This document shows, in pieces, positions 30,768 to 41,621 of a DNA stretch of 64,000 nucleotides; position 1 is the stretch's first letter; each line of letters opens with the position of its first letter. Origin of the DNA: Picocystis sp. L7 (taxonomy: Eukaryota > Chlorophyta > Picocystophyceae > Picocystales > Picocystaceae); contig QXJR01000009.1 in assembly GCA_020975725.1 (NCBI GenBank), positions 620,001 through 684,000 of the forward strand. Direction: 5' to 3'. The translations under genes and the position numbers were made by a program. The notes beneath the pieces were generated by a model, which saw only the letters and a list, made by a program, of their open reading frames with translations, had not been told where the DNA came from and made no database searches.

Positions 30768-31786
30768 ATGAGGCAGTACGCATCGCCTCGTCGGGGAATG
30801 TCGGATAGGGTGCACCGAACACGGATGGCTGATCTTGCACCAAGCATCCCACACTCTCAGAACCCAAGGTCGACAGTGGTCGCAAGGATGAGAGCCCTCC
30901 AGCGCACCTCACTCGTAAAGAGAAGCGATTTGACTGGTCCCAGGAGGTGAGTGCTTGCTGCAGAGGATGTGCAGGATTGGGCGGATCCGCTCGACGTGGT
31001 AGGAAGGAGGAATCTGTGCGACGGGGAGTGCGTACCGCCGGTCTGGTCGAGCGACTGACGGAAAGCTGCTGCCCCGTGCACTGATGAATCTGGACGCGGA
31101 ACACTGTAAGGAATGGAGTGACTGCAAGAGCTTCCGATAAAAAGGACGTGTACATTGGCAACGGCAAGTTCGTGAAGGACGATCCTGCGAAGTACCCGGA
31201 CAAGGATCTCAATGGTCTTACAGGAGGATGGCCGGGTGGACAAGTAGGCCTTCTTAAGTACTTGGAGGAGGCAGAAAAGAAAAGTGGACCTCCCAAATTC
31301 CCTGCGAAAGCAGCAAAGAAGAACGCTGGAGCAAAGGGATCCAATCTTGACCTTTCTAAGGATTTTGGGGGCTTGGCTGGGGGGTTCCCGGGGGGTGAGA
31401 AGGGCGTGAAAATGTATGTGGATACAGGGAAACCACCTGAGAAAGCAAGGCCTACCATTGGCCCTGTGGTCACATCGCTTCTTGTACTAGGTGGGTTATA
31501 CAGCCTCGGAAAGTGGTCGGAATCATCCTACGGTCAAGTGATCGTACAGAAGCTGGTGGATAGTACCTACAACGAGGATGGGAGCCTGGCAATTCTTGAT
31601 CCGGAGAATGCAGAAACGCTCAGGCTTGCCCTCTACGCTTCCCTTGCTGTCATTTTACCGCTTAGCGTATTCCAAGGGGCAAAACTAGTGCTGAATTCTG
31701 CAAAAGCAGCCCTGAGCGAGGCCTTGGTGACGTCATTATTTGCGGCAGGGACTGCCTTTGCCTTCTACTTTGTGGCCACGCACTGA
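30768..31786 (+). CDS. Putative plastid membrane protein with duplicated GG(W/F)PGG motif
   Basis: My model is exon 30768-30946, a 182-nt intron (GTGAGTGC...GCAAG) and exon 31129-31786 (278 residues). The first exon is basic and Ser/Arg-rich like a transit peptide; a start at ATG 30825 is also possible. The mature part has two similar repeats, DLNGLTGGWPGGQVGLLKY and DFGGLAGGFPGGEKGVKMY, then three hydrophobic segments (VVTSLLVLGGLYSLG, LALYASLAVILPL, LVTSLFAAGTAFAFYF). I do not recognise a characterised family. Length, targeting and membrane spans suggest a thylakoid or envelope protein. The function is unknown. Confidence 0.65.
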
Positions 31787-34700
31787 GTTTGGAGGTCTGA
31801 TGGGTCCGTAGTTGTGGAACCTATGCGCCCAATACAGTTGGCTGAGTGAATAATGCGACACTTCTCTACAATGGCCAATTGTGTGTGGAACGAGGTGGGG
31901 GCAATCGTACGAACCTGAGCCTTTCTACCACTGCCTCGATGCTCCTTTGTTATGGAATTTGCACTCGCAGAGCCTTCCTTGCTTCCACCTGGACCCATGA
32001 TATTTGTTTCATCCGCAGGTCGAACGTCGGACCATTCTTTTGACTACTTCATCATCCATGAGCTTAATGATGCAAGGGTGCTTTACAAAGCACATTGCTC
32101 AAGTTATTGGTTGTGGCGATGTGGTCTCGATCCGCAAAGTTGAATTTTGTTATGATGGTGGAACTACACAATTGTAAGCCTTGGATTGTCATGTTCATAT
32201 CTTCCATCCTCAATCTTTTCATGGGCATCAGTGTTTCTCGACGTACGACCGTCATCCAAAGCGTACTTTTTACTTGTTTGCCATGTCGGCATCAAAATTC
32301 GTTGCATGCATGACTCGTTGCTGCAACTCCCCCTTTTGCCGCCACGCGTGAACTTTTCGACAGTGCATGATATTTTCAATGATTTTTCCTTTCCAATATC
32401 CATTTTGCCAGCGATTTTAGCAGTATGCGAAAACTTGTTTCGTTCCACATTATCGATGTGAGAGCTGATTGGCCATCTCTTTTGGATGTATATAGTGCAC
32501 ACGCACCAATGCGTGTTTTTCATCGCTAGCAATTTTGAGAGAAAGTGCGAGAAATCCACTTTTTTCGAAAAGGTAGGATCGAAATTGTAGTAGGTTTTTG
32601 ATATAGTGCTAGTTTTACCACAATGCCATCCTTTGTTCGCCTTTGGGGAGCTTGGTTTCATCATATGATTGACTTTTTCACGAACCAAAAATCGTTGCGT
32701 CACCATCGTTGTCTACACAATTTATGACGGTTACTCTCTAGGGTTAATGCCCACGTTTGCGCAAGCCATTCCCAATTTCATGAGTGTGGTGGTCGGTAAA
32801 GTGGAGAGTGAAGTTTTCTGAGGTCGCTTGAAATGAATGCGATTGGATATCTGTAGCGTTTGCTCTATCTTGGTGAGTTGCATGCCTTCGTAACATGACT
32901 TGTCTGCCCCAAGAAAATGACCAATATATTTGAATCATCGTCGCAAAGGAATTGTGCTCCATTATTGTCAATTCAGACTCTATCACGCTTCCGTAACAGG
33001 TGCTCCTTAAGTGATTTCTAGTGCAACAGATCGATGCCATCTTAAAGAGCTTTCTATACCAATGTCGCGATGCCAAATGATTGATCAAAGTTGCCTACTT
33101 GACCATCTTATAGAGCGATTTCGGAACTTTGAACCATTTCTTGTCCAAGGGTGGCTTACTACCTTGAATTCGTTCGTGGATTTCGATGCTCGGGAGGAGC
33201 TGAGGAAGTGGATCATGCTAGAAGACTCCGGTACCATCCAGTAGGGTCCTCCTATGTGGATGGTAAATCTATGCCTTGCTCGCTTCCTTTTACCCCAACA
33301 TAGGTATTGCAAGCTGTAGCTGTAGTCATGGTTGTGAAAGTACACCCATTCCTCAATCCACTATGCCGACCTCTTGATCTTGTGACTATCAAGATCCATC
33401 AAGTACTATATTGCATCGAAAATCGAATACGTTGTTGCCTTCGTAGTATCGATCACATGTGTTGCGTCTCGTTGTAGACGTCTTGAGGGTATGCTCCCTC
33501 GAGCTTGGCCAATGTCATGCGAAACAACGTGAGGAGCGGTGGGCAACAAGGCAAGGACAACCGTGAATTACAAGAAAGTTGGTTTAAAAGGTGCTCCGGT
33601 CTCATACTGCCCGAAAGGACCAACCCAAAGGCTTAGATTGGCGATTGGGAGGGCGCATGGTGGCGGCCACACGACCACCTAGCCCTGGTTGGATCACGTG
33701 AACTGGGTGCGACAAGTCCACGTAGTCGCCAATTTCTCAGCCGTTTTGGAATCCATCAGCGATGTGGCAGCCGTATGAGAGCTGTCTCTTCACTTGGTAG
33801 CCAACCCTGAACCGGGTAAGTATTGTTTCTCTTGGGTCCGCACCATAATGGGAATTAAGGGGGGCGTCCACCAAGTTGACCGTCCCCTTAGTCTCAAGAT
33901 CTCAAAGGGGGCATGCTTGGGAGGCTCCTCGGGACCTATGCATGCAATGATCATGTTCTAGAGGTTGGGGTGCCTACCTTGAAAAGAAACGATATCCTTG
34001 CATAAATAAGGTATACTGTTTGTCCTTGCTATCAATTTATGTATAGATCTCGGACTCTAGGTGTGTCTTGCTTCCATGTTGCGTTGATTGCTACTTTCGA
34101 AACCATGAAAGCTCCCTTGATACAATAGGCGTCTATTCACACTCGTCAAAGGACAATGCTTGGAGTATGCCAAAATGCGGTCTTGGATCCCAACTTTGAT
34201 GTCGTGGTCAATTTGACCACTGCCGCACACATATGGGTTCACCGCACATTTTGCAATCGTACCTTGCACGGGCTCGGATCTCTACTTCGGTCCCGCCCGT
34301 TTTGTAGCAATTTGCTCTTGTGTCCGACTAATTGGTTCGGTCTTCGTATGTTCGCTCGGCGTGAATGTGCATACAAGATTGATATAGGCAAAGCCATCTT
34401 CAAGGGTAAGAGACTTTAGTCAAAGAGAGCACTCGGATGTCTCTTTTCCACGCATTGAAGAGGCGCTTTGCCATCCTACGACGCATCGCAACGCCTCTGT
34501 GAAATTGATAATACTCCTTCCACAACATTGAATGAAGGGGAGTAAGGAGGAGTTAACAAGAACTTCGAGCCTTTCTTGAATGGGATGAAATGCGCAAGCT
34601 TCGTATGATGGAACTTGTCATTGCCGAGCCGTGCAATGGTGCCTCTTGCCAATGGAAAGTTTTCTCGAAATCTTGCATGATGAATTAGAGTCATACAAAC

Positions 34701-35522
34701 CCGACTTAGTTCGTGTTGAATGGTGCGATCAAAGGATACGATTACTTTTGGCTTACAATGTGATCGAATCCGGATGACATCTTTGTGAGAGAAGTCTAGT
34801 TCCGAAAGGGATGTAACCCCTCTTGGTTGTTGTATTCCTTCCAAAGAGTTTTCGTGCAGGGAGCGGGAAGGGCTTCTTTGCCTTAAAGCTCCTACATGCG
34901 TCCTAGAAACTCTTTTCTTGTGACACTTAGATTGTATGGAGAGGAGAGAACATTTGCTTTTTCCTTTGTTGCACCTCTTGAATCAATGGCAATCCGGGCA
35001 AGCTTGTGAGACACGACGAGCCCAACACCAGCGAAATTGGGATTCTACATTTCTTACAAATACGGTAGAGTCATTCGAGTTCAATGTGCGAATAGTATCG
35101 TCAAGCATAGAGTAGTGTGAGGGGTGCAAACATTGTTGCAGTTGGCCATTGAGAATGCGCGCCCATCTCAATACAAGGGATGAGCACACGAGGAGAATGG
35201 TTGCGGAACGGTTGGTAGGAAAGAAATAGCAAGAATGTTGTGCAAACTTTCTTCTGTCTACGGGAGACATTCAATCAAGGAAGTGCTTGATCACGAGAGC
35301 TTTCCATTCTTCACTTGCCATTGGCAAGTAACACAGCCGATCGGCCCTTTCGCTTGCTCGTACCGCAGAGGACGCTCGTGCCTTTTGCATCCTTGAAAGA
35401 CTGTCCTCTGCGCGTTTGCACTACGTCGCCTCATTGATATCGTTGGTCCCCGTCGAGGATGGCCTTTCCCCTCTCTGGCGCTTCCACTGCTCCTCTGCGC
35501 GGTTCGTCCATTGTGTCCGCGG
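31787..35522. other. 3.7-kb gene-poor block with transposon debris
   Basis: AT-rich with short broken frames. A less AT-rich island at about 33480-33970 holds no recognisable frame. The only identifiable coding remnant is the transposase fragment at 34476-34844. The last 200 bp upstream of 35523 should hold the promoter of the next gene. Confidence 0.55.
34476..34844 (-). pseudogene. Decayed Tc1/IS630-type DDE transposase fragment
   Basis: The C-terminal part of the frame reads NDKFHHTKLAHF, then KFLLTPPYSPSFNVVEGVLS. This matches the end of Tc1/mariner/IS630 DDE-3 transposases (DN..HH...., then LPPYSPDLNPIE). The usual Pro-Ile before the catalytic Glu reads Val-Val here (FNVVEG). Only about the C-terminal third is present, no start codon region matches, and no terminal inverted repeats were seen. 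It is a DNA transposon relic. Confidence 0.55.
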
Positions 35523-36410
35523 ATGCCGGATCGGTTCGGTTGTGACGTCAAACGTGCAATGCCGTTGGAGCCGACACGACACATCGCACCTTTCCAACGA
35601 ACTTGGGAACGAAGGCGGCGGAAGAAGCACCCAAAAGATCTGAAGAAGAGATTCCGAGAGGCACGGGAACGATGGGTGGTGGCTGTGGGATTGGACGCAT
35701 GCGCTGCCACAGCGGCTGCAGCACTCGTGTCGCCGTTTATCGCCGTGATCGACATCGCTGTGGTGGAGAATGCTAGTGGATTGCGCAAGCTCGGAGATGG
35801 AATGAAGCACCATGGAAGGAAGGTTCTGCAGAGCCCCTCAAAATTCTTCAAGTCCAGAGAATTCCAAGCCGTCTGGGCATTGTATGCAGCCACGTACGCA
35901 GCTGCGAACTGGGTAGACACCTACTGTCGCCATAAACATGCGGATCCACACCTAGCCAAGTTTGTGAGTACCACCTTGGTCAACATGAAGATGGGGATAT
36001 CCAAAGACCATGCGTATACACAGATGTTTAGTGTAGTGGCACCGCATCCCTTCCCCTTGAAATGTTACGCATTGTTCACTTTGAGGGACTGTATCACGAT
36101 GGGGGCGTCTTTCAGTTGGACGCAGGACGCATCAGAATGGTTGCAAAACGTGTTGCACATGGATGTGACAAAGGCAGATTTGACCTCACAGCTTGGATGT
36201 CCTTCAATAAGTCAACTACTGACAACGCCAATGCACCTACTTGCGGTCGACATATACAACCGACCAAAGGTATCCACCAATGGCAGACTTTTGTTTGTTG
36301 CGAAGGAGTATGCAGGCACAACACTTGCACGGATAGGAAGAGTTGGCACTGCATTCGGAATCGGTGGGGTGGCAAATAAGATGCTTGTGAAAGGGTACCG
36401 AAGTATTTAA
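35523..36410 (+). CDS. Conserved-looking membrane protein, unknown function
   Basis: 295 residues from ATG 35523. The N-terminus is strongly basic (WERRRRKKHPKDLKKR), which may aid mitochondrial import. Several hydrophobic helices follow: DACAATAAAALVSPFIAVI, VWALYAATYAAANWVDTY, and YALFTLRDCITMGASFSW. The words WVDTYCRHK, STTLVNMKMGISKDHAYT and LRDCITMGASF look conserved and remind me of an uncharacterised fungal/protist mitochondrial family, but I cannot name it. Upstream Met at codon -4 is GTG, so 35523 is the first ATG. It converges on the E-Syt gene, with 95 bp between stops. Confidence 0.65.
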   Translation: MPDRFGCDVKRAMPLEPTRHIAPFQRTWERRRRKKHPKDLKKRFREARERWVVAVGLDACAATAAAALVSPFIAVIDIAVVENASGLRKLGDGMKHHGRKVLQSPSKFFKSREFQAVWALYAATYAAANWVDTYCRHKHADPHLAKFVSTTLVNMKMGISKDHAYTQMFSVVAPHPFPLKCYALFTLRDCITMGASFSWTQDASEWLQNVLHMDVTKADLTSQLGCPSISQLLTTPMHLLAVDIYNRPKVSTNGRLLFVAKEYAGTTLARIGRVGTAFGIGGVANKMLVKGYRSI

Positions 36411-36505
36411 TTCCCTTCTCTCAAGACTGGAATTGGGAAAACTCACCTCTCTTGATAAACACGTGGCATATCCACCATACACTTAGAGATCGCCGTCCCC
36501 ATTGG

Positions 36506-38824
36506 CTATGTTGGATTATAAGCGGAGTCGTTATTTAAGCTTGGGCTCAAGCACTCCGTCCTATTCTGTCTCATCAGCTCCAACTTGCTGCTTTGGTTTA
36601 AGAAAGATCTCTTCGAGGGCCCTGGAGAGTCAACCGTGGCACCAAACCATCCAAATTCCATTTCCAACTTCCCCATGGAAACTTTTTCTAACTCCCAGAT
36701 AACATGGCTGGATTTCGCACATTCAACCTCCCCATCGTTGATATACGCTACTGGGCATTGAATTTCTCCAACATACTCTTTGCGAGTGATCTGCCTGTCC
36801 CATACAACAATATGTATGTGGGCCGTGTTGGGGCTTGCGACTAAAATCTCAAATTTCTCATTCCACATTGGATCCTTTTTGGAACGAACAGTGCCAGTTT
36901 TATACTTCACAAGACGGCCCTGATCTTTCACAAAAATCTGGCAGTAAGCATTCATACTGTCGTTCCGAAAAAGCAGGTTGTGGCCCTTGATTATGTTCAC
37001 TACCAACAGCCCAGCCATGGTTATACTTGACAAGTTTCTTTGCATAAGCTTGTCTATCCTGTTCCTGCTATCTACACTCATGGCTTCATTTGGAGTTTGC
37101 CCAGCAAAGGCACTGCCTAACTTTCCTACAGTTCGAATGACAGGCATAGGGCTCATCATCTTCATCTTGCTTTTTGCCTTCTTTCGTTTGAGTGGGACAT
37201 ACTCGCTATTGATTCGGCTCAAATTTTTGATTGCTTCATCATCGATTGGACTGCCTTCGCTTTTTCTTGTGAATTTGGCGGGAGTCTCAAAATTTCTTGA
37301 GTACCATTCATTGCTCACAAGCCAGCGCTTGGGCTCTACACTGCTGCAGAGATTCTGGTCTTCATGTAAGCCTTCTTTGCCACTGGCTTCATGGAACGGC
37401 TTCCACTTCAGGCGAAGGTGGATCTGCACGCTTGGAGTATCGTAGAGATCCACCCACCGGTCCAACCATTGATTGCTAGGTAAGGTTGCAACAGGGATGG
37501 ACGCCGAGCCCATGTACGTATCATTTTGTGACAGCAGGCTGTCTCCGGTCTTGTCCTTCCATTCCTTGTACTTCTGGACTTGCCTTTTCTCACGCCTAAG
37601 TAAATTTGCCGGCGTCCAAAACTGACATTCGTCAAAGACAGCAAGTTGTAGTTCCTGATATATACTTTCAACGACAATGTGATGTCTCTCGTTCCACGAG
37701 GGATCCACAGTGTGGCTCAGGGTTTCGCTTCGAATTTTCTCCGAGTCCCTTACTCGAAACAGGACAAACGGGTTGGGTTTCCTGAAAGAGTACTTCTTCA
37801 ATCCAACTGCCTGAAGTACATGAACAACAAGTATGCCAGCCAAGTTGTTTTTGTGCGCCCCTTGCTGGTCCACTTCTGCCCAGTGCAAGTTGTACCTTTT
37901 TCGTAATTCCTCACTATCGGCTACCCTGTGCACAACGTCACCTGTTTTGGGATCTCGCTCTTCCAACTCCCATGTCAACGGGAAGTAGTAAGCCTGTGGA
38001 AACACCATAGTCTCGTTGACAGTGTTTCGGACTGTACTTTGCAGCCAGGAAGATAACCCTGGTATGGATGAAATTTCTAATGGGACTTTCTCTATCCCGG
38101 TGCGTAAGTTAAGACTAAAGTCCACCACTGGCTTTCGCAAGAAACTCAACGAGAAAGCACCAAAAAAAGGCATCCTGCTTCGCACCGGCTTGATTCTCAA
38201 ACGGCAAGATCCATGTAGCTGCAAATCGTCAATGCCGAACTCCAGAAAGGTCCTGTGAGTGGATCGCATGTGCAGTCCTATGCAAATGTCGGCATTGTGG
38301 GACGTCCAGGTCACTCCAAATTCTAGGACTATTTCATCGATGTCAGAGGTAGGAAGATAATGGACACCCGTAATCACTGGTGCAACATCTCCCAGGGTGA
38401 GTTTCCTAAATCCTACACTCTTTACCCCTCTGGGCTTGTACTTTTCGAGCACGGGCTCGAATGTCTGTCTTATTTGGAAGCAGATTAAGTCCTGCAGGTG
38501 GGGCCACCACTTCAGTTGAAGAGCGTTGTTCAGCCAGTCCACCCTCTGGATGTTTGGGGAAGTAAGCCAGTTCGGAATCTCTCCTAGGAGCTCAAGAATA
38601 CACTCCCTGTCCGATTTCTGTGTGGTCTCCTGGGCGTTTTCCTGGCACAGGTAGCACTCCAGAAAGCGGCTACACATTTTTGTCCCACAAAGCCTCGCAA
38701 TTTGTTTTCGAGAACACCTGATGATTTCTTTCCTGTGGCTTTCTTTCCCGGTGAGGAGTCCGATAACGAATCCAAAGAGGGCAGCAACGAGTATCCCAAT
38801 CAGGTAGGCGCTCGCAAAGATCAT
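36506..38824 (-). CDS. Extended synaptotagmin/tricalbin-like ER-plasma membrane tether
   Basis: 772 residues from ATG 38824. A hydrophobic hairpin at the very start (MIFASAYLIGILVAALFGFV) anchors it in the ER. An SMP lipid-transfer domain follows (about residues 89-285; IQRVDWLNNALQLKWWPHL, then DVAPVITGVHYL). Next come a C2 domain at about 328-475 (LVVHVLQAVGLKKY, DPSWNE, LAVFDECQFW), a basic linker (KRKKAKSKMKMM) and a second C2 at about 605-730 (LVVNIIKGHNLL, DPMWNEKFE). The family moves glycerolipids at membrane contact sites. The first calcium loops lack the usual Asp residues (YSFRKPNPF), so calcium binding is doubtful for the first C2. Single exon. Confidence 0.88.
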   Translation of the reverse strand: MIFASAYLIGILVAALFGFVIGLLTGKESHRKEIIRCSRKQIARLCGTKMCSRFLECYLCQENAQETTQKSDRECILELLGEIPNWLTSPNIQRVDWLNNALQLKWWPHLQDLICFQIRQTFEPVLEKYKPRGVKSVGFRKLTLGDVAPVITGVHYLPTSDIDEIVLEFGVTWTSHNADICIGLHMRSTHRTFLEFGIDDLQLHGSCRLRIKPVRSRMPFFGAFSLSFLRKPVVDFSLNLRTGIEKVPLEISSIPGLSSWLQSTVRNTVNETMVFPQAYYFPLTWELEERDPKTGDVVHRVADSEELRKRYNLHWAEVDQQGAHKNNLAGILVVHVLQAVGLKKYSFRKPNPFVLFRVRDSEKIRSETLSHTVDPSWNERHHIVVESIYQELQLAVFDECQFWTPANLLRREKRQVQKYKEWKDKTGDSLLSQNDTYMGSASIPVATLPSNQWLDRWVDLYDTPSVQIHLRLKWKPFHEASGKEGLHEDQNLCSSVEPKRWLVSNEWYSRNFETPAKFTRKSEGSPIDDEAIKNLSRINSEYVPLKRKKAKSKMKMMSPMPVIRTVGKLGSAFAGQTPNEAMSVDSRNRIDKLMQRNLSSITMAGLLVVNIIKGHNLLFRNDSMNAYCQIFVKDQGRLVKYKTGTVRSKKDPMWNEKFEILVASPNTAHIHIVVWDRQITRKEYVGEIQCPVAYINDGEVECAKSSHVIWELEKVSMGKLEMEFGWFGATVDSPGPSKRSFLNQSSKLELMRQNRTECLSPSLNNDSAYNPT

Positions 38825-40137
38825 GATTGCTGCCGCCACTTCCACCCTCTTTCCTTCCAGACCTGTGTCGACGCACTACACACTTCCTCTCGTTGCCTCT
38901 CCCTTTGACCCAGCACCTCTGCGCTTGGTCCTTCAGCTCCTTCCCCTCGTTCAAACTGCCTTGTGCTTCAGTAGGTGCCAATTGCGGACGTTCCTTTGCG
39001 ACCCTTTGGTCGAAGGACCATGCCGCACTTGGTCCGTTTCCTGTCCTTCACGCGTGACGTGCTCGGTCTCGCGTCGTGTCTGTCCAAACTGACCAGGGTC
39101 GCCCCACTGTCCGACCCCACCACCACGTCCGGGGCGACCCCGTCTTTGGCGGGAGGAAGCAGGAGGGACAGAAGGCAGGGAGGGACCCTTTCTCCTAGCG
39201 GACCGAAATAAAGCAAGTGGAATGCCCTTGAGTGTGGGAAAGGACGTCCAAAACCACACGACTGGATACCGAAACGAGGGAGAAGGGAATGCTACGCACA
39301 TGCAAGTCGGATCCACGTACGAAGCAAAACGATCCGTCGGGAATGTGTGAAAAGCCTCGTCCTAGGGAGAATGGGGACCAAGAAGATGGGCAAAATTCCC
39401 AACCGAAACGATGCGAGTTGGGTTTCCCACCGGCCAATCGACGATGTGCCCCTATCTAGTTTGCTCCCATGTTCCCGCACATTGCTTTTTAGAACTCAAG
39501 ATCGAATGCAAGGCAGGATTATCAAGACCCAACAGGCGTTGACCGCTGAAAAGTTACCCTTGCACGATGAAAGACGAGATGAATTCAATAGTACATGACT
39601 ATTTGGGCCAACAATCGCTTGGAACCTTCCCGCGTCCAACCTAGCTCGCTAGCATTGAGAGAGTCCATTGTTCCACACCAAAATCTGTAAAACTTTGTGG
39701 ATCAGGAACCGTCTCAAGACGGGTCGTACCAGTACAACGATTTCTTCGCGGAGCGAGAACGCACCATCTTCCATCCATCGATCCCTACGTGAAGGATCCT
39801 TGTCGCTTCGTCTGACATCTCGAGCTTCCTAGCTTGAACTAATGCAACCTTCCCCTTCTTTCTCGCATCTGATTATGGCGCCTGTGGCTATCCCGGACGT
39901 ACCTGTGTACCGACCTTACGAGCTGCAATCTCCAAGGTGTTTCCCTTCCGGTTGTTCTACGTTGTCGCCGGGACCGTGTGCCCCTCACGTCCGACGTGTC
40001 GGGATGCCTTATCGAACACGTCTCCCTAGAGACGAAGCCACTACCCGGGTAACCCCGGTCTAAACACCTGTTTCCATCGACTTTCCATTGGGGTTCGAAC
40101 CTGGAACGGTTCGGGTCTATGCTGATCACTTCATTGG
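38825..40137. other. Divergent intergenic region E-Syt/amylase (1.3 kb)
   Basis: Upstream DNA of both flanking genes. Frames within are short and unrelated to known families. TATA-like or other core promoter words are not distinct. Confidence 0.5.
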
Positions 40138-41568
40138 ATGAAACCGTCGACAGTTGATCCAGACCGACACGGGAGACGTCTCCGGAAGATGTTGAATGCG
40201 GGAAAGCCGCGATGGATTCGAAACTGCAGAGGAACGACGCACATGCGTCGTGTGATGCACCGAAAAGGCGGGAAAAAACCTCTGGATGTCAGAGTGCGCT
40301 CCCAGGAGATGCCGTGTTGCGCACCAAAGGCAGTGGAGTCGGAGGAATACCTAAACACTGTACTGCTGCAGGGATTCCACTGGACATCTCATCGACATGA
40401 GTGGTACAATATTCTGCAAGAAAAGGCACAGGAAATAGCCCAAGCTGGGTACACGCACGTTTGGTTGCCGCCTCCCAGCCATTCGGTATCGCCCGAAGGG
40501 TACCTGCCTGGCCACCTCTACGACCTAAACACCAAATATGGTTCGAAACAGGAACTGCTTGATGCCATCGAGGCACTGAACAAGTTCGGGGTCAAAGTTG
40601 TCGCAGATGTCGTCATCAATCACAGATGTGCACAGATGCAGGATGAAAACGGCATCTGGAATACATATACAGATGACATCGACCACGAGGGGAACAAAGT
40701 GAACTGGGGCAAGTGGGCTATTGTGGAAGGTGATTTTGGAGGAACAGGTAACAAAGACTCGGGTGAGGATTTTCATGCTGCACCGGACTTAGACCACGAG
40801 AACCCGGAACTACGGAGTGCGCTCATATCATGGCTGTGTTTTTTGAAGAATCAGGTTGGATTCTCTGGCTGGCGATTTGATTTTGCCAAGGGTTTTGCTG
40901 CCAGATTTACTGCGGAGTACATTGAGAACACTGTGGGAAAAGGAAGTTTCTGCGTGGGAGAGTATTGGAACGATTCTGTGTATGACGAGTATGGCTTGGC
41001 ATACGACCAAGACGCAGCCAGGCAACAGCTTTGTGACTGGATCGACGAGTGTCAGGCGTGTTCAGCTGCATTCGACTATACTACGAAGGGTATTTTGCAG
41101 GAGGCAGTCAACAATCAGTACTGGCGCCTGAAGGACCGGGAGGGGAAAGCTACTGGGCTTACCGGATGGTGGCCAGATCGAGCAGTGACCTTTATTGACA
41201 ACCATGATACAGGCGGGGAACAAAGTCAGTGGCCATTCCCCAGTGAAAAGGTTGCGTTAGGTTATGTCTACATTCTTACCCATCCTGGAATTCCCAGTGT
41301 CTTTTGGAGTCACCACTTTGATTGGGATCTGGCCCAGGATTTGAAGGAACTCATCGCGCTACGCAAGAGGAATAGCATCACTTCAACAAGCAAGTTGCAT
41401 ATCTCCATGGCTGACCCTGATTGCTATGTCGCTGAAATTGGTGAAAGTGTGTTGGTCAAGCTTGGTTCCCGGTATGATCTGGGGAAAGGCTTCCCAGGGT
41501 CCCAATGGAAGTTGGTCACCTGTGGCATGGACTATGCAGTGTGGGAGAAGAAAGGAACAGCTTCTTGA
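40138..41568 (+). CDS. Alpha-amylase (GH13, plant-type)
   Basis: 476 residues from ATG 40138. It hydrolyses internal alpha-1,4 bonds of starch. The (beta/alpha)8 barrel starts at LLQGFHWTSHRHEWYN. Conserved region I is DVVINH (157-162), and region II is GWRFDFAKG with nucleophile D248. The acid/base is E275 in CVGEYW, and FIDNHDTGG supplies D357. The C-terminal beta domain is short (LKHIS-like KLHISMADPDCYVAEI). The first 58 residues are basic and not needed for the fold; starts at 40243, 40255 or 40309 (MPCCAPK) are possible. If the host is a red alga, whose starch is cytosolic, this would act in the cytosol, but a targeting role for the extension cannot be excluded. Confidence 0.92.
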   Translation: MKPSTVDPDRHGRRLRKMLNAGKPRWIRNCRGTTHMRRVMHRKGGKKPLDVRVRSQEMPCCAPKAVESEEYLNTVLLQGFHWTSHRHEWYNILQEKAQEIAQAGYTHVWLPPPSHSVSPEGYLPGHLYDLNTKYGSKQELLDAIEALNKFGVKVVADVVINHRCAQMQDENGIWNTYTDDIDHEGNKVNWGKWAIVEGDFGGTGNKDSGEDFHAAPDLDHENPELRSALISWLCFLKNQVGFSGWRFDFAKGFAARFTAEYIENTVGKGSFCVGEYWNDSVYDEYGLAYDQDAARQQLCDWIDECQACSAAFDYTTKGILQEAVNNQYWRLKDREGKATGLTGWWPDRAVTFIDNHDTGGEQSQWPFPSEKVALGYVYILTHPGIPSVFWSHHFDWDLAQDLKELIALRKRNSITSTSKLHISMADPDCYVAEIGESVLVKLGSRYDLGKGFPGSQWKLVTCGMDYAVWEKKGTAS

Positions 41569-41621
41569 AAAAGTAGCATTGTATCCCCTGCAATATGTGG
41601 CATGCTCAAGTGTGCATTGTC

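Noticed and set aside
33480-33970. Less AT-rich island that might be a solo terminal repeat
   Set aside because: I could not find a second copy, matching ends or a target duplication in the window.
40090-40105. GGTTCGAACC word resembling a tRNA T-arm; similar words near 56534 and 43470
   Set aside because: TTCGAAC is frequent throughout this genome, and no matching acceptor stem or anticodon arm could be drawn at these sites.
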